Of a stretch of 64,000 nucleotides of DNA, positions 8,741 through 17,910 are shown piece by piece. This stretch comes from Cyanomargarita calcarea GSE-NOS-MK-12-04C (lineage in GTDB: Bacteria > Cyanobacteriota > Cyanobacteriia > Cyanobacteriales > Nostocaceae). The notes below the pieces were generated by a model. That model did no database searches. It saw only the letters and a program-made list of their open reading frames with translations, and was not told the DNA's origin. Positions within the stretch are counted from its first letter, which is position 1. The number at the start of each line of letters is the position of its first letter. Where the stretch lies: positions 62,001 to 126,000 of the forward strand of contig JAHHGZ010000018.1 of assembly GCA_019359595.1 (NCBI GenBank), given 5' to 3'. The position numbers were made by a program, and so were the translations under genes.

Positions 8741-11320
8741 ATGAAACTTAATATCCCCGAACTTTCTCTAATTGTCCTCGTTGGTGCTTCTGGTTCCGGT
8801 AAATCGACCTTTGCCCGCAAACATTTTCAAAATTTTGAAGTGTTATCTTCAGACTTTTGTCGGGGATTGGTGTCAAATAATGAAAATAGCCAAGCTGCCT
8901 CTGGTGATGCCTTCGATGTATTGTATTTTATTGCCGAAAAACGTTTAGCAGCAGGAAAACTGACGGTCATTGATGCTACCAACGTCCAGCCAGAAGATAG
9001 AAAAAAATACTTGCTGTTAGCAAAGCAATATCATTGTTTTCCAGTGGCGATCGCTCTAAATTTACCAGAAGAACTGTGTCAAGAACGCAACCAACAACGT
9101 CGTGATAGACAATTTGGCTTCCACGTCGTCCGTCGTCACACTCAAGCTCTTAGGCGCAGTCTTCGCAGTTTGGAAAGAGAAGGTTTTCGCTATGTGTACA
9201 TTCTCAATTCTGTAAATGAAATAGAAGCCACAGAAATTGAACGTCAACCCCTGTGGAATAACCGTAAATACGAACACGGGCCATTTGATATTATTGGCGA
9301 TATTCACGGTTGTTGTGACGAACTTGAAGCTTTGCTGCAAGAGTTGGGGTATGTGGAACAAGAAAGTATTTCACCCTCTCCCTTGTGGAATTTCCCCACC
9401 TACAACCACCCAGATGGACGCAAAGCTGTATTTCTCGGTGATTTAGTAGACCGGGGACCCCGTATTTTAGATACAGTCAAGTTAGTCCATAACATGATTG
9501 CATCTGGTACAGCGATTTGCGTTCCTGGCAATCATGAAAATAAACTGTTGCGCAAACTCAAGGGTAAGAATGTTAAAGTTAGCCACGGTTTAGAGCAAAC
9601 TTTGGCAGAAATTGAGGCTTTACCACAAGAGATACGGGAACCCTTTACCTGTGAACTGAAGGAATTTCTCGACTCTTTAATCAGTCACTACCTCCTTGAT
9701 GGTGGACAATTAGTGGTAGCCCATGCCGGAATGAAACAGGAAATGCAAGGACGTGGTTCCGGTGGAGTGCGAGAGTTTGCCCTGTATGGTGAAAGCACTG
9801 GCGAAATTGATGAATTTGGTTTACCTGTCCGTTACAACTGGGCAGGAGAATATCGGGGTGAAGCGATGGTGGTTTACGGACATACCCCTGTACCAGAAGC
9901 GGAATGGTTGAATAATACTATTGATATTGATACAGGTTGCGTTTTTGGTGGGAAATTAACCGCCCTCCGCTATCCAGAAAAAGAATTGGTGAGTGTTTGT
10001 GCTGCTCGTACTTACTGCGAACCTGTGAAACCTTTAGGAGGAGTGGGGAGTTCTCTGACCGCCCAGCAGCAATTAGATGATGTCTTGTATATTGAAGATG
10101 TTCTGGGTAAGCGGATTATTAATACTGCCTTACAAAATAATATTACGATTCGTTCCGAGAATGCGATCGCGGCTTTGGAGGTAATGAGTCGTTTTGCTGC
10201 TAACCCGAAATGGCTGATTTATCTTCCACCCACCATGTCACCCGTGGAAACCTCTAACTTACCGGGATATCTGGAACATCCCACCCAAGCCTTTGCTTAT
10301 TACCAAAGACAGGGAATTACTGAGGTAATTTGCGAAGAAAAACACATGGGTTCGCGGGCTGTTGTTGTAATTTGTCGGGATGAGGAGGCTGCCAAGAAAC
10401 GGTTTGGTGTAGTTAATGAAGGTGTTGGCATTTGCTACACCCGCACGGGAAGGCATTTTTTTGATAATCCAGAATTAGAAACGCAATTCCTGGGACGGAT
10501 AAATAATGCTCTCTCTCACAGCGGTTTTTGGAATACATTTAATACTGATTGGGTATGTCTGGACTGCGAACTTATGCCCTGGTCAGCAAAAGCCCAAGCA
10601 CTGTTAAAAAATCAGTATGCAGCCGTTGGTGTTGCGTCGAAAGTGGCTCTCACCAATGCAGTTGCTTTGTTAGAAAAAGCCGTTCAGCGAGGCGTTGATA
10701 TTAGCACCGAACTTAACCACTATCAGCAACGGGCAGAGATGGCGAACCAATATATCACTGCTTACCGTCGCTACTGTTGGAATGTTAGCAATATTTCTGA
10801 CCTGAAACTTGCACCATTCCACATTCTCGCCACCGAAGGCGCAGTCCATACAGACAAAGACCACCGTTGGCACATGGAAGAAGTTGGAAAACTTGCTCAG
10901 TTTGACTCTGACCTACTGCAAGCAACGACGTACAAAGTAATAGATTTAACCGACCCCAGGAGCCAAGAAACAGGAATTCAGTGGTGGGAGGAATTAACAA
11001 ATGCAGGTGGTGAAGGAATGGTAGTTAAACCAATGGAATTCATCGTCCAGGGTACTCGGAGTATTATACAACCTGCGGTGAAGTGTCGCGGACGGGAATA
11101 TCTGCGAATTATCTACGGGCCAGAATACTCTACAGATGAAAATTTACAACGTTTGCGTCAACGGGGGTTATCTCTGAAACGTTCTTTGGCAATGCGGGAG
11201 TTTGCCTTAGGTGTTGAAGGATTGGAAAGATTTGTAAACCATGAGCCTCTGCGACGAGTGCATGAATGCGTTTTTGGGATTTTGGCACTAGAGAGCGAAC
11301 CTGTAGACCCAAGATTGTGA
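8741..11320 (+). CDS. pnkp: polynucleotide kinase-phosphatase-ligase Pnkp
   Basis: The protein heals and seals broken RNA together with Hen1. It has three domains. (1) A 5' kinase with Walker A GASGSGKSTFARKHF near residue 15 and VIDATNVQPEDR. (2) A metallophosphoesterase that removes 2',3'-cyclic or 3' phosphate, with GDIHGCCDE, LGDLVDRGPR, VPGNHENKL and VAHAG, about 185-430. (3) A C-terminal nucleotidyltransferase/ligase with the adenylated lysine in EEKHMGSRAV near residue 532 and a late VVKP motif. The 859 residues equal the known Clostridium/Anabaena enzymes. The bacterial ligase module acts only with the Hen1 N-terminal domain, and hen1 lies upstream. The start ATG 8741 is the natural N-terminus. 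It is followed directly by IS remnants. Confidence 0.95.
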   Translation: MKLNIPELSLIVLVGASGSGKSTFARKHFQNFEVLSSDFCRGLVSNNENSQAASGDAFDVLYFIAEKRLAAGKLTVIDATNVQPEDRKKYLLLAKQYHCFPVAIALNLPEELCQERNQQRRDRQFGFHVVRRHTQALRRSLRSLEREGFRYVYILNSVNEIEATEIERQPLWNNRKYEHGPFDIIGDIHGCCDELEALLQELGYVEQESISPSPLWNFPTYNHPDGRKAVFLGDLVDRGPRILDTVKLVHNMIASGTAICVPGNHENKLLRKLKGKNVKVSHGLEQTLAEIEALPQEIREPFTCELKEFLDSLISHYLLDGGQLVVAHAGMKQEMQGRGSGGVREFALYGESTGEIDEFGLPVRYNWAGEYRGEAMVVYGHTPVPEAEWLNNTIDIDTGCVFGGKLTALRYPEKELVSVCAARTYCEPVKPLGGVGSSLTAQQQLDDVLYIEDVLGKRIINTALQNNITIRSENAIAALEVMSRFAANPKWLIYLPPTMSPVETSNLPGYLEHPTQAFAYYQRQGITEVICEEKHMGSRAVVVICRDEEAAKKRFGVVNEGVGICYTRTGRHFFDNPELETQFLGRINNALSHSGFWNTFNTDWVCLDCELMPWSAKAQALLKNQYAAVGVASKVALTNAVALLEKAVQRGVDISTELNHYQQRAEMANQYITAYRRYCWNVSNISDLKLAPFHILATEGAVHTDKDHRWHMEEVGKLAQFDSDLLQATTYKVIDLTDPRSQETGIQWWEELTNAGGEGMVVKPMEFIVQGTRSIIQPAVKCRGREYLRIIYGPEYSTDENLQRLRQRGLSLKRSLAMREFALGVEGLERFVNHEPLRRVHECVFGILALESEPVDPRL

Positions 11321-11368
11321 ACCTCAAAAGTCATTGAAGAAGAAGGAGAAGGTTTTGAGGTCATCAGT

Positions 11369-11394
11369 GGTCTATTTATTTACGCCGACCTGTA
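11369..11394 (-). mobile_element. orphan end of a second IS630 copy
   Basis: GGTCTATTTATTTACGCCGA and the following bases up to the CTAG at 11395 match the right terminus of the adjacent IS630 element (12696-12721) with one difference and in the same orientation. This indicates that a second copy once ended here, with the rest lost. Confidence 0.7.
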
Positions 11395-11425
11395 CTAGTA
11401 CAGCACGGCGGAAATAAAGTGACCA

Positions 11426-12031
11426 TTAAATAGCCAAAACTTTGCCCTTATATGTCCACTTAAAAGGTTTAGCCATTGTTTGGTTAAAGTAGTCAATAAA
11501 ATTGAGGATTCGATTTTTTAAATCATCCTTACTAACAAAACTTGCTCTTCTTAGTAACTTGCGAACTAAAATACTGAACCAAATTTCAATCTGGTTAAGC
11601 CAAGAAGAATGTTTTGGAGTATAATGAAAGACAATTCGATGTTTTGGGTCTTTTAAAAAAGCGGCACGTGATTTCATTGATTTAAGTATACCGCTTTCTC
11701 CCTTAATACCCAGGTCAATATCCAGACCTTCTTTTTCTGCAACTAGCCGAACAAGCGACTCAGACTGATGAGTATTAAGACAATCCATAATTAAATGCCA
11801 TTTATTCGCATCACTGTCGCTTTCAACAAGCCTACGAATATGTTGAATAAAATCCTCTTCTGTTCTAGAATCTCCGCAAATTGGCGGTAGGATTTGACCA
11901 GTGGCAATATTAAAGCTAGCTATTAAACTTTGTGTACCGTGACGAACATATTCAAACTCTCTTCTTTCAACTTTACCCGGTCGTATTGGTAAGTCTTTTT
12001 CTAGGCGCTCAGTTGCTTGAATACCAGTCAT
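11426..12031 (-). CDS. IS630 transposase, C-terminal DDE part (orfB)
   Basis: This is the RNase H-like catalytic half of the transposase: [13 protein letters not shown] carries a catalytic Asp, [20 protein letters not shown] the terminal catalytic Glu and the IS630/Tc1-type [11 protein letters not shown] signature. The frame stays open upstream of the ATG to about 12133, encoding [20 protein letters not shown], so the ATG at 12031 is probably not the true start. A -1 shift at the eight-C run (12134-12141 region) would join it to the N-terminal ORF. Confidence 0.88.
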   Translation of the reverse strand: MTGIQATERLEKDLPIRPGKVERREFEYVRHGTQSLIASFNIATGQILPPICGDSRTEEDFIQHIRRLVESDSDANKWHLIMDCLNTHQSESLVRLVAEKEGLDIDLGIKGESGILKSMKSRAAFLKDPKHRIVFHYTPKHSSWLNQIEIWFSILVRKLLRRASFVSKDDLKNRILNFIDYFNQTMAKPFKWTYKGKVLAI

Positions 12032-12036
12032 TTCAT

Positions 12037-12630
12037 CTATCGATATTGTACGCTCTCCGCTTTCATGACGTTCAATCGCACTAATATATAAACCAGTAAT
12101 ATCATTAAGCTTTGCGTCAAATTCTTCGTCCAGAGGGGGGGGTTAACCAGTAGCGAATAAGAGTGTGGCTTAAGCTCTGCTTCTTCTAATAATCTTCCAA
12201 CATGGCGGACAGATATGCTTTCAATAATGCCCTGTTTCATAATTTCGTCTGCTAGTTCTCGTGCTGTCCAATGACTTATTGGTCGTCCATAATCTTCAGG
12301 AGGTGAACAGGCAAGCGCAAATAATTCTACGACTTGTTCCATATTAAATTTCACTGGGGACCCAACACGCTCAGAGTCCTGTAAGCGTTGAGTTATTGCT
12401 AAGTCACTCGCAGATGTTAGCAACCATCGCTCTCGCCATAGACAAGCTGTATGCCGATTAATGTCCAATGTTCGGGCGATTGAGCGATGATTTTTACCTT
12501 CAGATGCGAATAAAATAATTTTTGCTCGCAGTGCTAACTGTTGCGGCGTATTATGGCGGTTTATCAACTGTTCGAGTTCTAAACGTTCACAATCGCTTAA
12601 ATTCAATGGTTTTGGAGATAATCTTGCCAC
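12037..12630 (-). CDS. IS630 transposase, N-terminal HTH part (orfA)
   Basis: The first ~130 residues are the paired HTH DNA-binding region of IS630 transposases ([24 protein letters not shown], then [15 protein letters not shown]...[17 protein letters not shown]). It starts with GTG at 12630. After LLVNPP the reading frame runs out of homology ([13 protein letters not shown]...), because the catalytic part continues in the -1 frame after a run of eight C. Either programmed frameshifting or a disabling indel explains this. Confidence 0.85.
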   Translation of the reverse strand: MARLSPKPLNLSDCERLELEQLINRHNTPQQLALRAKIILFASEGKNHRSIARTLDINRHTACLWRERWLLTSASDLAITQRLQDSERVGSPVKFNMEQVVELFALACSPPEDYGRPISHWTARELADEIMKQGIIESISVRHVGRLLEEAELKPHSYSLLVNPPLWTKNLTQSLMILLVYILVRLNVMKAESVQYR

Positions 12631-12726
12631 ACCCTGATTCCTTCATACTTAGCTAAAACTGCTTTTAACCTTATTATTTAGTATCCCACAATTTTGGTCT
12701 ATTTATTTACGCCAACCTGTACTAGT

Positions 12727-13009
12727 GGTAATTAGCGCCTGCAATACTGGACAAGGACGCATCACAGGAGATGGAGTTATCGGGCTATCTCGTTCTTTGA
12801 TGAATGCAGGCGTTCCCAGTGTCATTGTCTCCCTTTGGTCAGTACCGGACACCTCCACAACCACCTTGATGACGGAATTTTACCGTAATTTACAACAGAA
12901 CAAGCTCGACAAAGCCAAATCGTTGCGAAAAGCGATGCAATCAATGATTCAGAAAGACTTTTCACCCTACGACTGGGCTGCATTTAACCTGATTGGGAAT
13001 GCAGAGTGA
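12727..13009 (+). pseudogene. C-terminal fragment of a CHAT-domain (caspase-like) protein
   Basis: The sequence LVVISACNTGQGR is the catalytic-Cys block of CHAT proteases, followed by the typical VIGLSRSLMNAGVPSVIVSLW, FYRNLQQ and the C-terminal DWAAFNLIGNAE. Only the last ~94 residues remain: the frame enters directly from the IS630 right end at the CTAG. The His-containing half and any TPR part are missing, and no matching N-terminus occurs on the other side of the IS. The ORF's apparent start is arbitrary, so this is a remnant. Confidence 0.85.
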
Positions 13010-13042
13010 ACGCAATACAGTTGTGAAAATCGCCCATAGCGA

Positions 13043-13074
13043 GATTCCCGACAACTTTTACGAAATCGGGAATC
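13043..13074. terminator. bidirectional terminator hairpin
   Basis: GATTCCCGA (13043-13051) pairs with TCGGGAATC (13066-13074), followed by ATATTTTTC. It lies between the CHAT remnant and the convergent DUF937 gene. Confidence 0.7.
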
Positions 13075-13087
13075 ATATTTTTCAGAA

Positions 13088-13603
13088 TTACCTTCCCATA
13101 TACTTTGCAGCCATCTGCATAATATCGGTGATATCGACATCACCATCACCGTCAGAGTCTAGAAAGGCACTAATCATGGGATTTCCTCCACCTTGAGTGT
13201 TTCCGCCAGACTGTAATAAATTCAGCACAGCAGGCACTATCATTGGTAGGGCTTGTTGAAGCATCCCAGCATCCAAACCGGTGCGCTGTGCTGCCATCTG
13301 GGCTATTTGCTGTTGCATACCTTGGCCGAACAGAGAGTCAACAGCCTGAGGATTGGGAGATGTCCCCGCAAAGTCATTTACCAAATTTTGAACGGCATCA
13401 TCTCCTTCTGTGTCTCGCTTTTGTTGCAAGGCTGAACGCACCTGTCCGCCAACAACTGATAAAACAGTTTGCATCGTTCCTGAGTCTACCCCAGTGTTAC
13501 TGCTCAACTGCTGTACAGTATTGAGAATATTACCTAACTGTCCTAAACCACCTTCTTGATTTGAATTACCAGCTGCACCCAAAATTTGGTCGAAAAGTCC
13601 CAT
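13088..13603 (-). CDS. DUF937-family protein with C-terminal EF-hand-like loop
   Basis: This 171-residue protein starts MGLFDQILGAAG and is rich in Q, G, N and A, as in DUF937/YidB-like proteins. The helices GVDSGTMQTVLSVVGGQVRSAL and LDAGMLQQALPMIVPAVLNLL are the two DUF937 half-repeats. The tail DSDGDGDVDITDIMQMA is a Ca2+-binding EF-hand or dockerin-like loop. A good Shine-Dalgarno (AAGGAGAA) precedes ATG 13603. Its function is unknown and it has no secretion signal. It is transcribed alone, converging on the CHAT remnant. Confidence 0.8.
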   Translation of the reverse strand: MGLFDQILGAAGNSNQEGGLGQLGNILNTVQQLSSNTGVDSGTMQTVLSVVGGQVRSALQQKRDTEGDDAVQNLVNDFAGTSPNPQAVDSLFGQGMQQQIAQMAAQRTGLDAGMLQQALPMIVPAVLNLLQSGGNTQGGGNPMISAFLDSDGDGDVDITDIMQMAAKYMGR

Positions 13604-13974
13604 AAGCTTGTTTCTCCTTTTGTTTTTATGGCTGTTAGTGTCAGGATTTTTGAAACTTTCTACTGCTTATTCCTGATTCATGGGTGATATTATGTCATCA
13701 AAGCATCATTTTTGCACGCTAACTGCTACTCACTCTTAAGCTTATCCCAAAAACTCTGCGCTCCTTTGGACTACCGACACGTTACTCAAGTCGAGAAACC
13801 CTCACGAATGGAAGTGTCCTCCCCTCTGCATTCAAAAAAAATATAATTCCAATCAGGACTTACACAAAAATTCTTACTGAGCTTAATTTATAGCAAGCGC
13901 TATGGGCGCACTCACCCCTTCCCTTTCTTTAGGAATAAGAGTTGAAGAGAGTTTTTACGTAAGTCCTACCAATA
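13604..13974. other. intergenic region with a palindromic repeat
   Basis: There is no gene. A 113-bp element at 13855-13967 has ends AGGACTTACACAAAAA and GTTTTTACGTAAGTCCT in inverted orientation, and contains a HIP-like GCAAGCGCTATGGGCGC patch. One arm (GACTTACACAAAAACTCTT) recurs singly near 54184. It resembles a small MITE. The DUF937 promoter must lie at the left side. Confidence 0.55.
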
Positions 13975-15690
13975 TCAAAATTTTCTAATTGGTAGTGTAA
14001 TTGCGAATTCCGTGCCTTTTTCTAATTCAGATTGACAAGTGATGTTCCCACGATGTTTTTGGACGACAATTTCATAGCTAATCGCTAACCCCAAACCTGT
14101 GCCAACACCTCGGGGTTTGGTGGTAAAAAAGCTTTCAAATATTTTTTGTTGATTTTCGCTCGAAATACCAGAACCATTATCAGCAATTCGCACTACCACC
14201 CAATCATTATCCAAGCGTTCTGTAGTAATGGTAATTTCAGGTAAAAATTGCGAGTCGGCTGCAACTTTTTCCTCTAAAGCATCAATCGCATTGCTTAAGA
14301 GGTTCATAAATACCTGATAAAGTAAACTTGTATAGCCGGGAATTGCTGGAATCTCTTGATAGTTGCGAACGACTGCAATCCCCTGTTTCAAACGATTGTT
14401 GAGGATTAACAAGGTACTTTCCAGACAAGCTTGTATACCTACAGATTGAACTTGGACGCCATCAATCCGGGAAAAATCCTTCAAACTGACGGCAATTTCT
14501 CGGGTACGGTGAGCGCCAAATTCCATTGAGTTGATGAGTTTGAGTAAATCAAAACGCAGAAACTCTAAATCTATTTCCTCGGCTTTTGCTACCACTGCGT
14601 CGGGTGGGTGAGGAATTTCGGTTTTATATGTTTGCAGCAAATCTAAAAGGTCTTTAATATAATCTTTCGCGTGTACTAAATTAGCAGAGATAAAATTCAC
14701 AGGATTATTAATTTCATGGGCGACCCCAGCCAGCATCCGTCCCAAGCTAGACATTTTCTCACTTTGAACTAATCTGGCTTGATTTTCGGCTTCTTGCTCT
14801 GTGAGAAGTTGCTTCACTAGTTGGATTAGCTGATTTAGGGCATTTGCCAACCCTCCGATTTCGTCTGCCGTGGTGACAGGTGCTTGCAGGTCAAAATTCT
14901 TTTCTTCGGTGACTCGCACTGCGATATTTGTAACTGCACTAATCGGACGAGCGATCGCCCGAGTAATATATAAAGCGAGAATTACCCCAAATACCAGCCC
15001 GAACACCATAATCCCAATAATTATTTGGGCTTGCATGACTGCGGCTTTATTTTGGGCTTTATCTGCTTCTTCTTGCTGTTCGTTAACTGTTTGGGAAAAG
15101 TCGGTTAACTCATGGACAAATGTATAAAAATCTAAGGAAGCCGGATTTTGATTGAATTGTTGGATTAATTGCTGTGCTTTTAGCGCTCCCCCTGGTGTTG
15201 AGCTAAGTGAGGAAATATTCTGTGTCACTTTCCTCAGTTGCTGCAAGTAGGCTGTTATTTTGCTTTCATGCTTATTTAAGAAGTTTTGTAAATCAACTTG
15301 CGAATTTGTTTGACTAAATTCCCGTAGCTGAGAAATTAACTTGTCGGCTTGACCTAGATGTTCTCCGATATCAGAACTTTTTTTTTGCACTGCTAGGGAG
15401 TTACTCTTCATAAGTAGCATTTCTCCCTGATGGGAATCGATTTCCAATAACACTCCTTGGAGGCTACTCAAAAAATTGCCTTCTTCATCTGCTTCTTTCA
15501 TCTCCTGTCTGGCTTGTTGAAAATAGCGATCGCCAATTACTAACCCCGTCATTGTTCCTAAAACAACAATTAAGAGAACCATACCGTAGCCACAAACAAT
15601 TTTTTGCCGAATACTTAGTCGGTGGAACACTCGTTTAACCCAGAGAGAGTCAAGCTGTCTGCGCTGTTGTAATTCAAATGATTCAGTCAT
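13975..15690 (-). CDS. membrane sensor histidine kinase (HAMP, His325)
   Basis: The kinase has two membrane segments (about 31-53 and 222-242) around a ~165-residue helical periplasmic sensor domain, then HAMP, a short coiled coil, and a HisKA domain with phosphoacceptor His325 in AGVAHEINNPVNFI. The HATPase has N box NLLSNAIDAL, G1 VRIADNGSGIS, F box and G2 VGTGLGLAISYEIV. The NPVNFI form and the VVQKHRGNI ending are typical of cyanobacterial hybrid-type kinases. No response regulator is adjacent, so its partner and signal are unknown. The 571-residue length is normal for this architecture. Confidence 0.9.
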   Translation of the reverse strand: MTESFELQQRRQLDSLWVKRVFHRLSIRQKIVCGYGMVLLIVVLGTMTGLVIGDRYFQQARQEMKEADEEGNFLSSLQGVLLEIDSHQGEMLLMKSNSLAVQKKSSDIGEHLGQADKLISQLREFSQTNSQVDLQNFLNKHESKITAYLQQLRKVTQNISSLSSTPGGALKAQQLIQQFNQNPASLDFYTFVHELTDFSQTVNEQQEEADKAQNKAAVMQAQIIIGIMVFGLVFGVILALYITRAIARPISAVTNIAVRVTEEKNFDLQAPVTTADEIGGLANALNQLIQLVKQLLTEQEAENQARLVQSEKMSSLGRMLAGVAHEINNPVNFISANLVHAKDYIKDLLDLLQTYKTEIPHPPDAVVAKAEEIDLEFLRFDLLKLINSMEFGAHRTREIAVSLKDFSRIDGVQVQSVGIQACLESTLLILNNRLKQGIAVVRNYQEIPAIPGYTSLLYQVFMNLLSNAIDALEEKVAADSQFLPEITITTERLDNDWVVVRIADNGSGISSENQQKIFESFFTTKPRGVGTGLGLAISYEIVVQKHRGNITCQSELEKGTEFAITLPIRKF

Positions 15691-15857
15691 TGTGTAGTTA
15701 GCTGTTGCAGTTTCTCAACTGGCTTTGAGTAGTCAATCGGGAGCGCAAAAAGACAAAATGCGTTTACAGTTTAGCAAAACTGGCTTTTTTGAGGATGGTG
15801 AAAAACACTGAAACTATTAAGATGAGAAGCATCTCCCTACGTAGTACCTATTAGTTA

Positions 15858-17426
15858 TTGCCATCCATGCCTCTTTTGCGTATAGTAACGTTAATTGTCG
15901 GTCTGATAGCCATCTTAGGGCTTTCACTGTGGCTGATTGATTCTCTCAGTCGGCTGTATTGGCAATTGTCCTATTCTCCCTTATTGGGCAATTTGCTGTT
16001 ATTGCTGCTGGTTTTGCTGATATTCGCCTTAATTGCCGCGTTTGTTTATTATTTTCTGAAGATTCAATCTGGTGAGAAGAAAAAGCGTCGGACAACAAGG
16101 CGTGTTATTACCCCAGAAGAAATTCCGGCTCAAAAAGCTGATGCCGCTTCTTCCACCCTCCAAGCGGTGAAGCAGCAGGTGGCGCAAATTCAAGATGAAG
16201 TTACAAGGCAAGCTTTGCTCACTCGCTCCCGAGAAATTGAAACGAATTTAACGCGGGGTGAAATTCAAGTCGTGGTGTTTGGTACGGGGAGTGCAGGTAA
16301 AACCTCCCTCGTGAATGCGGTGATGGGACGTATGGTTGGTAATGTTGATGCTCCGATGGGAACCACCCAAGTCGGCGAAACTTATTGTCTCAGGTTGAAG
16401 GGATTAGAACGGAAAATTTTAATTACCGATACACCAGGGATTTTAGAGGCCGGTGTCGCGGGAACCGAACGCGAACAATTGGCGCGGGAGTTGGCGACGG
16501 AAGCGAATTTATTATTATTTGTCGTAGATAATGATATCCGCCGCTCAGAATACGAACCATTGCGAGCATTAGCTGAAATTGGTAAGCGCAGTCTGCTGGT
16601 TCTAAACAAAACAGATTTATATACAGAAGCTGATATCGAAGCGATTTTAGCTCGGTTGCGACAACGAGTAAAAGGATTTATTGCTCCTAGTGATGTGGTT
16701 GCGATCGCCGCTAATCCCCAAACGGCAGAATTAGAAACTGGCGAAACCTACGAACCTGAGCCTGATATCTTACCTTTGCTGCGGCGGATGGCGGCTATTT
16801 TGCGAGCAGAAGGTGAAGATTTAGTTGCAGATAACATTCTTCTCCAATCCATGCGACTGGGCGAAGAAGCCCGCAAACTCATCGACGCTCAACGCCGCCG
16901 TCAAGCTGATAAAATAGTTGATCGCTTTCAATGGATTGGGGCTGGAGTGGTATCAGTAACGCCTCTACCAGTAGTAGATTTATTGGCAACAGCCGCCGTC
17001 AATGCCCAAATGGTAGTGGAAATTGGTAGAATTTACGGTAGTGAATTGAATATGGAACGGGGGCGGGAATTGGCAGTGTCTCTCGCCAAAACCATCGCCG
17101 GGTTGGGGATTGTCAAAGGCGCATTAGAATTGCTTTCCACCGCATTACAATTGAATGTTGGTACTTTTATAATTGGTAGAGCTATTCAAGGGGTGACTGC
17201 AGCATATTTAACCCGAATTGCTGGTAAAAGTTTTATTGAGTATTTTCGCAACGACCAAGATTGGGGCGATGGAGGGATGACAGAGGTGGTGCAGCGACAA
17301 TTTCAGTTAAATCGCCGCGATGAATTTGTTCAAGCATTTATTAAACAGGCGATCGCCCGAGTTGTTAAGCCGTTACAAAATATCTCTGAAGTCCTTGAAG
17401 AAGAAAACTTAGAGGATAGGGGCTAG
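15858..17426 (+). CDS. membrane-associated GTPase with DUF697 domain
   Basis: Two hydrophobic helices (about 5-25 and 38-67) anchor the protein. A TRAFAC-class G domain follows: G1 GTGSAGKTSLVNAV near 141, G3 TDTPGI, G4 NKTDLY, in the Era/YcjX-like arrangement. The C-terminal third (IGAGVVSVTPLPVVDLLATAAVNAQMVVEIGRIYG) is the DUF697 domain with further hydrophobic stretches. The family is widespread in cyanobacteria and chloroplast-related lineages, with a role still unclear (envelope or thylakoid dynamics suggested by relatives). The start ATG 15858 precedes the first helix. The gene is monocistronic. Confidence 0.85.
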   Translation: MPSMPLLRIVTLIVGLIAILGLSLWLIDSLSRLYWQLSYSPLLGNLLLLLLVLLIFALIAAFVYYFLKIQSGEKKKRRTTRRVITPEEIPAQKADAASSTLQAVKQQVAQIQDEVTRQALLTRSREIETNLTRGEIQVVVFGTGSAGKTSLVNAVMGRMVGNVDAPMGTTQVGETYCLRLKGLERKILITDTPGILEAGVAGTEREQLARELATEANLLLFVVDNDIRRSEYEPLRALAEIGKRSLLVLNKTDLYTEADIEAILARLRQRVKGFIAPSDVVAIAANPQTAELETGETYEPEPDILPLLRRMAAILRAEGEDLVADNILLQSMRLGEEARKLIDAQRRRQADKIVDRFQWIGAGVVSVTPLPVVDLLATAAVNAQMVVEIGRIYGSELNMERGRELAVSLAKTIAGLGIVKGALELLSTALQLNVGTFIIGRAIQGVTAAYLTRIAGKSFIEYFRNDQDWGDGGMTEVVQRQFQLNRRDEFVQAFIKQAIARVVKPLQNISEVLEEENLEDRG

Positions 17427-17448
17427 GAAAAAGGGTAAAAATGGATAG

Positions 17449-17910
17449 TTAGACCGCTATATCTTCAACATTTTGACTGAAATCCTTGTTAATTACTTCT
17501 ACCTGTGAATAAGTTTCAATCCAGACTCTTGCCTTTGGGCAATAGGGCATCCCCTTATCCGGCTCATAAACAATTCGACACGGCCCGTTAACCACCACTT
17601 CATGAGCGTAAGTATTGCTATTGTGTCGTTTCACTGTAATTACAGGCTTCCGTTCACCTGTTTTCTTATTAGAACGAATCACATTTTGGTTGACATGAAT
17701 TCTAGAGACACCAGTCGGACGATTTTTCGCAAAGCCGAGTTTTGGACCTCTACGACCCTTACTGATTACAGGTAACCCACCAACCAAGGGAATAACCCAA
17801 ACATTCCCCACTTTGAAGGCACCACGAATTCTACCTTGACCAACCAGTTTCCGCACTCTCGCCGCAGAAACTGCCAAAATTTTCGCTGTTTGCGTGACAC
17901 TAACGTACAT
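17449..17910 (-). CDS. HTH (excisionase/MerR-like) DNA-binding protein
   Basis: The N-terminus YVSVTQTAKILAVSAARVRKLVGQGRIRGAFKVGNVWVIPL (about residues 2-42) is a helix-turn-helix of the excisionase/MerR type. It is followed by a basic stretch (GRRGPKLGFAKNRPTGVSRIHVNQNVIRSNKKTGERKP) and a C-terminal domain with CPKARVWIETYS. At 153 residues it could be a small regulator or a protein from a mobile element; target and function are unknown. It converges on the GTPase gene with a 22-base gap. An IS6-like repeat (18020-18039) lies upstream. Confidence 0.7.
   Translation of the reverse strand: MYVSVTQTAKILAVSAARVRKLVGQGRIRGAFKVGNVWVIPLVGGLPVISKGRRGPKLGFAKNRPTGVSRIHVNQNVIRSNKKTGERKPVITVKRHNSNTYAHEVVVNGPCRIVYEPDKGMPYCPKARVWIETYSQVEVINKDFSQNVEDIAV

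Larger units (their letters stand above)
11395..12725 (-). mobile_element. IS630-family insertion sequence
   Basis: The 30-base ends at 11395-11424 and 12696-12725 are inverted repeats (24 of 30 match), each including a CTAG. IS630 is known to insert at CTAG and duplicate TA, which fits the element lying between the two CTAG sites. It carries two minus-strand transposase ORFs in different frames. The right side abuts a truncated CHAT gene. Confidence 0.85.
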
